DNA from: JAUVIB01 sp964424545
GTDB taxonomy: Bacteria > Calditrichota > Calditrichia > Calditrichales > Calditrichaceae
Direction of reading: 5' to 3'
Assembly (NCBI GenBank): GCA_964424545.1
Contig: CAYRJN010000154.1
Span: 1-9,334 of the forward strand
Length of the DNA: 9,334 nucleotides
The position numbers were made by a program, and so were the translations under genes. Positions 5,183 to 9,334 of the stretch are shown here, piece after piece. The stretch's first letter is position 1, and each line of letters begins with the position of its first letter. The notes beneath the pieces were generated by a model. It had not been told where the DNA came from. It ran no database searches and saw nothing but the letters and a program-made list of their open reading frames with translations.

Positions 5183-6568
5183 ATGAATAGTAAAACTATT
5201 TTTGAAATCATATATCGCACGGCGCGTGAATTGGATTATGACGTATATGTCGTCGGCGGATACGTGCGTGATAAAATTCTCGGTATTAAAGATAAAGACC
5301 TTGATTTTGTAATTATAGGCGACGCCTTGACTTTTGCGGAATTACTTAAAAAACGTATGCATTTGCGTAAAATCGTTGTCTATCCCCGTTTCGGTACATT
5401 TATGGCCAATTATTACGGCTATACGCTGGAATTTGTCAATGCCCGTGAAGAGTCCTATTCGAGCGATTCGCGCAAGCCGCAAACCAAACGGTCCGATTTA
5501 CCGGCCGATCTGTCGCGGCGCGATTTTACAATCAATACCCTTGCCATGGATATTTCGCCGCATAATTTCGGCAAGATTATTGATGTGTATGACGGTCAAG
5601 GCGATCTAAAACGCGGCATCATCCGTACGCCGCTTGAACCCATTCAAACATTCTCCGACGATCCGCTTAGAATGATGCGCGCGGTGCGCTTTGCCACGCG
5701 GTTAAATTTTAAAATTGAAGAGAATACCTACAAAGCTATAAAAAGTTCGGCGTATCGGCTCAAGATTGTTTCGCAGGAGCGCATAACCGATGAATTTAAT
5801 CGGATTATTATGGGTAAAAATCCCGACAAGGGCATTATGATGCTGGACGATGTCGGTTTGCTGCAAGAATTTTTACCCGAACTGGTCAAGGCAAAAGGGA
5901 TTGAGCAACGACGGGATTTTCATCATAAAGACGTATTTTATCACACTTTGGAAGTGCTGCATAATACAGCCGAAAAAAGCCGTAAACTGGGCCTTAGGCT
6001 GGCCGCCTTATTTCATGATATCGGTAAGCCGAAAACCAAAAAATTTATCGAGAGCAGCGGCTGGACTTTTCACGGTCACGAAGTGGTAGGCGAGCGTATG
6101 ACGGGCGGCATTATGCGTCGTATGAAATATCCGGCAAATACAATTGAATATGTTAAAAAACTCGTCCGTTTACATTTGCGTCCTATGGCCATGGTAAGCG
6201 ATATTGTCAGCGATTCGGCAATCCGCCGTTTGCTTTTTCTTGCCGGAGACGACGTAGACGATCTGATGATATTATGCCGCGCCGATATTACCTCTAAAAA
6301 CCGCCGCCGCGTTAAAGAGTATCTTAATAATTACGATCATGTGGTTAAACGCATGAAGGAGGTGGAAGAGCGCGACCGCATACGCAACTTTCAGCCGCCT
6401 GTGGACGGGCGGGAAATTATGGAAAAATTCGGCATCAAACCCGGGCCGCAAATCGGCAAAATCAAAAAGTTTGTCGAAGAGGCCATTTTGAACGGCGAGG
6501 CGCCCAATGAACACGACGCTTGCTTGAATTTAATCATTGAACATAAAGAGGAGCTTGGAATAAAATGA
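5183..6568 (+). CDS. cca: CCA tRNA nucleotidyltransferase with HD domain
   Basis: This class II nucleotidyltransferase would add or repair the 3' CCA end of tRNAs from CTP and ATP. The head domain has VVGGYVRD (23-30), the metal pair D39/D41 in DLDF, RRDFTIN (112-118), DDPLRMMRAVRF (159-170) and ERITDE (199-204), which fits the nucleotide-recognition helix. A metal-dependent HD domain follows: HHKD (247-250), H278/D279 in the HDIGK motif and HGHE (297-300), likely a phosphohydrolase for 2',3'-cyclic or 2'-phosphate ends. At 461 residues it matches HD-containing CCA enzymes of Bacteroidetes-like bacteria. Sequence alone cannot exclude a poly(A) polymerase of the same family. The SD (AAGAG, 11 bases before the ATG) is modest. 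It overlaps the next gene by ATGA. Confidence 0.9.
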   Translation: MNSKTIFEIIYRTARELDYDVYVVGGYVRDKILGIKDKDLDFVIIGDALTFAELLKKRMHLRKIVVYPRFGTFMANYYGYTLEFVNAREESYSSDSRKPQTKRSDLPADLSRRDFTINTLAMDISPHNFGKIIDVYDGQGDLKRGIIRTPLEPIQTFSDDPLRMMRAVRFATRLNFKIEENTYKAIKSSAYRLKIVSQERITDEFNRIIMGKNPDKGIMMLDDVGLLQEFLPELVKAKGIEQRRDFHHKDVFYHTLEVLHNTAEKSRKLGLRLAALFHDIGKPKTKKFIESSGWTFHGHEVVGERMTGGIMRRMKYPANTIEYVKKLVRLHLRPMAMVSDIVSDSAIRRLLFLAGDDVDDLMILCRADITSKNRRRVKEYLNNYDHVVKRMKEVEERDRIRNFQPPVDGREIMEKFGIKPGPQIGKIKKFVEEAILNGEAPNEHDACLNLIIEHKEELGIK

Positions 6569-6975
6569 GAGCGTTATTTTGGTTTATGGAAGAATTTAAA
6601 TATCATACGGCCGTAAAAAATCTGGAAAATGTCGACGATATTAATGAGGAAAAAATGATCAACGACGCGGTTGTCGCTTTTATTCACGGCGAAGAGGCGG
6701 ATGAAGAGAATGCAGCTAAAGTGGAAACGAAATTGGTTAAAAATATTAAATGGCTCGGTGGAAAATTAAACTGCAAACGCGTCGTGCTGCACTCTTTTGC
6801 CCATTTGAGCGATTCCAAGTGCAGCCCCGATTTTCTTAAAAATTTGTTCGATAATGCGGAAAAACGTTTAAAAGCCGTGGGCTACGAAACCTATCAAACG
6901 CCTTACGGTTATTTCCTTGATATAGAAATGAAGGCTCCGGGAAAGTCGTTAGCGAGAGTTTATAAAGAGTTTTGA
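6565..6975 (+). CDS. Free-standing archaeal-type threonyl-tRNA synthetase editing domain
   Basis: The 136-residue protein corresponds over its whole length to the editing domain at the N-terminus of archaeal threonyl-tRNA synthetases (a DTD-like fold that deacylates Ser-tRNA-Thr). Landmarks are MRALFWFMEEF (1-11), VVLHSFAHLSDS (73-84), TPYGYF (112-117) and GKSLARVYKEF (126-136). No synthetase domain is attached, so it would act in trans on mischarged tRNA. From memory, archaeal enzymes have GWYK where this protein has GYFL, which would replace the reported catalytic lysine; activity or specificity may differ. The ATG overlaps the cca stop (ATGA), and AAGAGGAG lies 11 bases upstream, so translation is probably coupled. 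Pairing with a CCA enzyme supports a tRNA quality-control role. Confidence 0.82.
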   Translation: MRALFWFMEEFKYHTAVKNLENVDDINEEKMINDAVVAFIHGEEADEENAAKVETKLVKNIKWLGGKLNCKRVVLHSFAHLSDSKCSPDFLKNLFDNAEKRLKAVGYETYQTPYGYFLDIEMKAPGKSLARVYKEF

Positions 6976-6978
6976 ACC

Positions 6979-8814
6979 TTATAACAGCTCTTTTACGCCT
7001 TTAACCGGCTTTGCTTCCAATTGGTGCAAATCAAATATAATTATTTCGTTTTTTCCTTTTATCAACCATGATGCAGGACAATATAGGCTATGCTGCGGGC
7101 CGATATCCCAATATCTTCCTAAATTATGACCGTTTACCCAGACTACTCCCTTTTGATAGTTTGACATATCGATATAGGTATCGGCCGCTTTATCCAGCGT
7201 AAATTCTCCTTTGAAAAAAAGTCCTTGTTTGTTTATTGTTTTGGAAGGGTTTATTCCTGTAATAAATTTGGAATCCATCGGCAAGCGGTAAACCTGCCAA
7301 TTCATTAAAGTCATCCCGTTTAACGTTACGCGTCGGGTAATGCCTTTGCGATCGATTAGTTCTTGTCCGAAATTGATACGTCCCATACCTTCTACAAAAA
7401 TTTCCAGTATAGGATTTTTGCTTTTTCCCGCCGGTAATTCAATGGAATTTTCCCCTTTTGCGCGGTCGATTGCGCCGATGTATTTTCCATCTATAAATAT
7501 CGTCGCATAATCGTGAAGTTCGGTAATCACAAGTTTTCCTTTTTTTCGGCCGATTAATTTTGTTTTGTATAATGCATAACCGTAAAAAAGATTGTAATAT
7601 TCGAACGGTTTCGGTTGAACGGATTCAATGGCGGTTGGTAAATTATCCCAGACGGAGCCAAAAGATTTCATTCTTATTGCGGGTATCTCCATAACGGGAA
7701 TCGGAGCGGGCGGCGCGGGTATGGAAGAGGGGTTGGCGCTGTATTCTGTAATCAGCTTTTTGAGCGCATAATATTTTGGCGCGGCTCGTCCCTGTTCGTT
7801 TATGGGCGCGTCGTAATCATAACTGGTTACGTCGGGTTGATAGCCCTTGCCGCCGGAATTGGCCCCGGCATAATATCCGAAATTTGTCCCGCCGTGCAAC
7901 ATATAAAAATTTAACGACCGTTTATTTTTTAATAAAAACCGTACTTCGTCCAATAATTCCGTCGTGTTCGGTTTGGCCCATTTTTCGCCCCAGTGCGTAA
8001 GCCAGCCGGGATAGGTTTCGCTGCTGAATACGGGAACGCCGGGATTTATTTTTTCGGCAAGCTCAAATGCTTTTTGATTATATCCCGGATCTAATCCGAC
8101 GGCGGCGCCCGGCAGCGTTCCCGCTTCCAGCATATAGGTTGTGGCGCCGTCAGCGGTATAAAACGGTATGTCGACGCCATTTTCTTCCCACAGCTCTTTT
8201 ATTCTTTTCATATAATTCCTATCGTTTCCGTAACTGCCGTATTCATTCTCGATTTGCAGCATAATGATCGGTCCGTTATCGGTGATTAGGTAGGGCCTTA
8301 TGATGCTTGCCAATTTTTTGATATACCTTTCCACAGCCTGCATATAGCGTTTATCGCCGCATCGCAATTTGATATCGGGAATGCTTAACAGATAGGGCGG
8401 TATGCCTCCCATATCCCATTCCCCGCAGGAGTATGGACCCGGCCGAAAGATAAGCAGCATATCTTCCTCTTTTACCAGCTGAATAAACTTTGTTACATCG
8501 CGGTTCTGCGATTTAAAATCGAAGCGTCCTTTTTGCGTTTCGTGATAATTCCAAAAAACATAGGTGGCAATCGTGTTGCAACCCATGGCTTTGGCCATTT
8601 TAATTCGATGTCTCCAATATTTTTTCGGTATTCTGGAATAATGCATTTCTCCGGAGATTATTTGAAAGGGCTTCCCGTTAAGTAAAAAATTATGAGAATC
8701 CATGGTAAAAGATTGATTGCTTTTTGCCTTTTGTTCTTTGCCGTGCAGTAGGTTTGGAAAAATAATTGCCGAAATTAAAACGGAAACGATAAGCGGCTTT
8801 ATTTTGGTATTCAT
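6979..8814 (-). CDS. Secreted GH35 beta-galactosidase
   Basis: This 611-residue glycoside hydrolase family 35 enzyme would release terminal beta-galactose from oligosaccharides or glycans outside the cytoplasm. The N-terminus (MNTKIKPLIVSVLISAIIFP, then NLLHG) is a signal peptide. The TIM barrel carries GPIIMLQIENEYG (181-193), with E191 as acid/base, and SSETYPGWLTHWG (264-276), with E266 as nucleophile; HGGTNFGYY is at 307-315. The first residue of the family signature is N instead of G. The C-terminal jelly rolls include GRINFG and a KGVVWVNGHNLGRYW block (555-569). The frame is open to 8910, but AAAGGA just before the ATGs at 8817 and 8814 and the signal peptide set the start there. No transporter or sugar regulator is adjacent. 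It converges with the tRNA operon, three bases apart. Confidence 0.95.
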   Translation of the reverse strand: MNTKIKPLIVSVLISAIIFPNLLHGKEQKAKSNQSFTMDSHNFLLNGKPFQIISGEMHYSRIPKKYWRHRIKMAKAMGCNTIATYVFWNYHETQKGRFDFKSQNRDVTKFIQLVKEEDMLLIFRPGPYSCGEWDMGGIPPYLLSIPDIKLRCGDKRYMQAVERYIKKLASIIRPYLITDNGPIIMLQIENEYGSYGNDRNYMKRIKELWEENGVDIPFYTADGATTYMLEAGTLPGAAVGLDPGYNQKAFELAEKINPGVPVFSSETYPGWLTHWGEKWAKPNTTELLDEVRFLLKNKRSLNFYMLHGGTNFGYYAGANSGGKGYQPDVTSYDYDAPINEQGRAAPKYYALKKLITEYSANPSSIPAPPAPIPVMEIPAIRMKSFGSVWDNLPTAIESVQPKPFEYYNLFYGYALYKTKLIGRKKGKLVITELHDYATIFIDGKYIGAIDRAKGENSIELPAGKSKNPILEIFVEGMGRINFGQELIDRKGITRRVTLNGMTLMNWQVYRLPMDSKFITGINPSKTINKQGLFFKGEFTLDKAADTYIDMSNYQKGVVWVNGHNLGRYWDIGPQHSLYCPASWLIKGKNEIIIFDLHQLEAKPVKGVKELL

Positions 8815-8881
8815 CATTAATCCTTTATTTTTTTGTATAAGAATTTCAAAAACCAACCTATTTGGAATATTTACAATATTA

Positions 8882-8910
8882 TTTTTAGAATATTTTTTGC
8901 ATACGTACAA
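8882..8910 (-). promoter_or_regulatory. Tentative promoter of the beta-galactosidase
   Basis: On the minus strand TTGTAC (8905-8910) and TAAAAA (8882-8887) are separated by 17 bases and lie about 70 bases before the start. The surroundings are so A/T-rich that chance matches are likely. Confidence 0.22.
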
Positions 8911-8995
8911 TTTTAGGTTTTGCGCTTAAATAAAAGAATGACAATGGCGGACTTTTTTGTTGCCGTTCCAATATTATTTCCCCCCATTTGTCTTA

Positions 8996-9011
8996 CTTCG
9001 ATAAGTCGAAG
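8996..9011. repeat. Perfect short palindrome near the dispersed repeat
   Basis: CTTCGA, loop TAAG, TCGAAG: 6-bp perfect arms. It lies about 30 bases left of the dispersed repeat copy and may be part of the same composite element. The spacer 8911-9163 holds no gene. Confidence 0.5.
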
Positions 9012-9041
9012 AATCAAAATCTTGCCATTTGCTGCCTTCGG

Positions 9042-9105
9042 ATTCCTTCTTTCGAAGGAATGATATTTTGACGACTCCTGCTACGCTTTCTTCAAAAATT
9101 AATTT
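9042..9105. repeat. Degenerate palindromic dispersed repeat, copy 2
   Basis: ATTCCTTC (9042-9049), a four-base loop and GAAGGAAT (9054-9061) form a perfect hairpin, followed by GATATTTTGACGACTC (9062-9077) and AAATTAATTTA. The 16-mer and the layout recur at 2109-2175. This is the better preserved copy. It sits between the rsgA stop and the beta-galactosidase promoter region. Confidence 0.65.
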
Positions 9106-9163
9106 ACGAAACTCTAAGAATCGGAAGCCGGAATATGTATGTAAAAAGACGGATTAATTAAGC

Positions 9164-9334
9164 CTATTCCAATGATTCTACAAACGCCAAATAAGAGTCG
9201 TAGCGAGACGGATGAATTTTACCTTTTTTAACGGCCTCTTTCACGGCGCACTCTTTCTCGTGTATATGCGTGCAATCCCTAAATTTACATTCATCGGCAA
9301 AGTTCAAAAATTCGCGAAAATATAAACGCGCTTC
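9164..9334 (-). CDS. rsgA: Ribosome small subunit-dependent GTPase A, C-terminal end
   Basis: A partial frame enters from the right edge and stops at TAG 9164-9166, giving 56 residues. They match the zinc-binding C-terminus of RsgA (YjeQ): the ligand pattern CKFRDCTH (C16, C21, H23) with C29 in EKECAV, then AVKKGKI and the RYDSYL helix. RsgA is a circularly permuted GTPase that checks the decoding centre during late 30S assembly. The GTPase and OB domains lie outside the window. It reads in the same direction as the beta-galactosidase, but a 250-base repeat-bearing spacer separates them. Confidence 0.88.
   Translation of the reverse strand, partial: EARLYFREFLNFADECKFRDCTHIHEKECAVKEAVKKGKIHPSRYDSYLAFVESLE

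Noticed and set aside
7776..8264. Plus-strand frames of 65-74 codons inside the beta-galactosidase
   Set aside because: They are antisense shadows of a clearly conserved GH35 gene and have no SD.
8815..8910. Extended 643-residue start of the beta-galactosidase
   Set aside because: The extra 32 residues would bury the signal peptide, and the AAAGGA SD sits directly before the internal ATGs.

Overview
The window is an AT-rich bacterial segment whose genes use ordinary Shine-Dalgarno (SD) starts. The gene set is an HD-domain CCA-adding enzyme, a free-standing archaeal-type ThrRS editing domain, a Sir2 deacylase, a cobalamin-type radical SAM protein, an exported GH35 beta-galactosidase, RsgA, and receiver-only response regulators. 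This fits an uncultivated Gram-negative bacterium, perhaps of the FCB / Calditrichota / KSB1 sort, but nothing here proves the phylum. Two runs of exactly 100 N show it is a scaffolded draft, and both lie inside tandem repeats.

Left part (1-2021), all reading leftward. A gene start runs off the left edge (1-49). Its leader holds a TATTGGA heptad array and, at 288-315, a promoter-like sequence. Next comes a signalling cluster: a receiver-only regulator (490-864), two tandem copies of a 39-residue peptide gene with a secretion-signal-like N-terminus (882-1101 and 1156-1275), a small uncertain ORF (1330-1569) and a second receiver-only regulator (1647-2021). The peptide genes are too short for ordinary ORF callers. 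Their copies differ at four bases, all silent, which is the strongest sign of an overlooked gene family here. One assembly gap cuts through the first copy exactly where the two sides join seamlessly, so more copies may be hidden.

Middle part (2022-5182). A cobalamin-domain radical SAM gene and a Sir2-family gene both read leftward. Between them lie two near-identical palindromes whose centres are about 32 bp apart, which look like twin repressor operators. No regulator gene is visible beside them.

Right part (5183-9334). A rightward two-gene operon pairs a CCA-adding tRNA nucleotidyltransferase with a free-standing threonyl-tRNA editing domain through an ATGA overlap, making a small tRNA maturation and quality-control unit. 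It converges, with three bases between stop codons, on a leftward secreted GH35 beta-galactosidase. The last 170 bases hold the C-terminal zinc region of RsgA. A degenerate palindromic repeat found at about 2109 and about 9042 marks two of the intergenic regions.
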